DNA of 15,567 nucleotides from Bryobacterales bacterium (GTDB lineage: Bacteria; Acidobacteriota; Terriglobia; Bryobacterales; Bryobacteraceae), in assembly GCA_025456495.1 (NCBI GenBank), contig JALOKO010000039.1, forward strand, positions 1 to 15,567, in the 5' to 3' direction. The notes under the pieces are model-generated. The model made no database searches and was not told the origin of the DNA. It worked only from the letters and a program-made list of their open reading frames with translations. Positions 14,894 to 15,567 of this stretch are shown here, in pieces (the stretch's first letter is position 1; each line of letters begins with the position of its first letter). A program made the position numbers and the translations under genes.

Positions 14894-14899
14894 GCGAGA

Positions 14900-14976
14900 G
14901 CCGATTCCATCGCCCCGCTACTGTCGCTCCGCTACCCGGGAAAAGCTGGAATCGGCGCCCCAGACAAATTTTTTTT
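14900..14976. other. 10-bp inverted repeat followed by a T-run
   Basis: GCCGATTCCA (14900-14909) and TGGAATCGGC (14947-14956) are perfect inverted copies with a 37-base loop; eight T residues follow at 14969-14976. In the + direction this loosely resembles an intrinsic terminator for the polysaccharide operon, but the loop is long and the T-run begins 12 bases after the stem. It lies just upstream of the tRNA-Gly promoter, so an operator or a genome-wide repeat is equally possible. Confidence 0.4.
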
Positions 14977-15517
14977 CACCTTTTTCTCCTCCCTTCACCA
15001 ACCACCACAAAATCGCGAAATCCACACCCGGATTCACAGACTAACTCCAACATAATAAACAACGAAATGACCTTTCCCTCAGTAACGACCCAGGATTTCC
15101 GGTGAATCCCTGTGGGCAAACCCTCCACCCTCCGTAATCCTCCAGCCGACACGCCCGGATACCCACATTGTCACAAGTCTGTAACTGATTCCTGTTCTAC
15201 GAGTTAGAACGATTTCCACTCTTCCACAGCACTGATGATGACTGCATGTATTAGAAACATTCTTCTATGATTTCGCTACCACTGGAAGCAGAATGCGGCC
15301 CGAGCGAACGCATAACCGCTCCCCCCGGCCCGATGGTCGCCGCTCCCGGCGCTTGCTCCGTTTCACTCAAGCACAGTGGTGGTTTGTAAAACCGGGCTAA
15401 CTCCTACCAGACAGGAAAATTACCGGGTGTACCACTCGATCCCGTTTCGGAACAGCAAAACAGAAAAGTTGTAAAATGTTTATTGCTTTCAGTCACTTAG
15501 GACTGTGCCGAGGCTGG

Positions 15518-15545
15518 TTGCATCACCCGCTTCGTATGCTAGACT
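15518..15545 (+). promoter_or_regulatory. Promoter reading out of the right edge
   Basis: TTGCAT (15518-15523), a 16-base spacer and TAGACT (15540-15545) preceded by TGC form a sigma-70-type promoter with an extended -10. Transcription would begin near 15552 and continue beyond the window, so the gene it serves is not seen. Confidence 0.55.
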
Positions 15546-15567
15546 GGGAATCCGCGAGACTAGAACG

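Larger units (their letters stand above)
14848..15567. other. Intergenic region of about 700 bases without a convincing gene
   Basis: Neither strand has an open frame here with recognisable protein similarity. The region holds the tRNA-Gly promoter, the inverted repeat with T-run, an A/T-richer stretch around 15035-15080, a very C-rich stretch (15121-15180: 8 G, 28 C), a foldable GC-rich block near 15302-15358, a possible 35-codon frame at 15293-15400 and an outward promoter at the right edge. I recognise no structural RNA. Confidence 0.6.

Noticed and set aside
15018..15228. Five sequences resembling DnaA boxes (15018-15026, 15030-15038, 15111-15119, 15159-15167, 15220-15228) as a replication origin
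   Set aside because: Each has two mismatches to TTATNCACA. By rough calculation about six such matches are expected by chance in 700 bases on both strands, and there is no dnaA or dnaN nearby.

Overview
The window reads as chromosomal DNA from a Gram-negative bacterium of moderately high GC. The ParA/ParB sequences, the signal-peptide protein and the coiled-coil methyltransferase look Acidobacteriota-like (Bryobacterales flavour). That is an impression from sequence style only, held with modest confidence.

Left part (1-3314). This is the conserved mnmG-rsmG-parA-parB block. It holds the C-terminal half of mnmG (cut by the window edge), a complete rsmG overlapping it by ATGA, a perfect palindromic parS-like site at 1691-1704, a broken parA, an intact parB, and a convergent tRNA-Met(CAU). 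parA keeps its P-loop start and its last two thirds, but about 60 residues between them are missing and the two parts lie in different frames.

Middle part (3426-14748). This is a tightly packed surface-polysaccharide locus, nearly all on the + strand with overlapping or nearly touching genes. It starts with a Wzt-type ABC ATPase with a C-terminal carbohydrate-binding-type extension. Next is a SAM methyltransferase fused to a long repeat-containing coiled coil. Then come a membrane-anchored GT2-GT4 fusion glycosyltransferase, three separate GT2 glycosyltransferases, a DUF1972-type GT4 glycosyltransferase and alanine racemase (alr). One unrelated gene for a small exported protein sits on the opposite strand inside the locus. 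The Wzt plus methyltransferase/coiled-coil pair suggests an ABC-transporter-dependent O-antigen-like pathway in which chains are capped and measured before export. No Wzm permease, sugar-nucleotide genes or polymerase are in the window.

Right part (14772-15567). A tRNA-Gly(GCC) on the - strand with a good promoter is followed by about 700 bases without a convincing gene. That stretch holds an inverted repeat with a T-run and, at the far edge, a promoter pointing out of the window.

The base composition changes abruptly near 1800. To the left the + strand is rich in G and T; to the right it is rich in C for the rest of the coding part. The change coincides with the parA lesion, so this spot is either a real rearrangement or an assembly misjoin.
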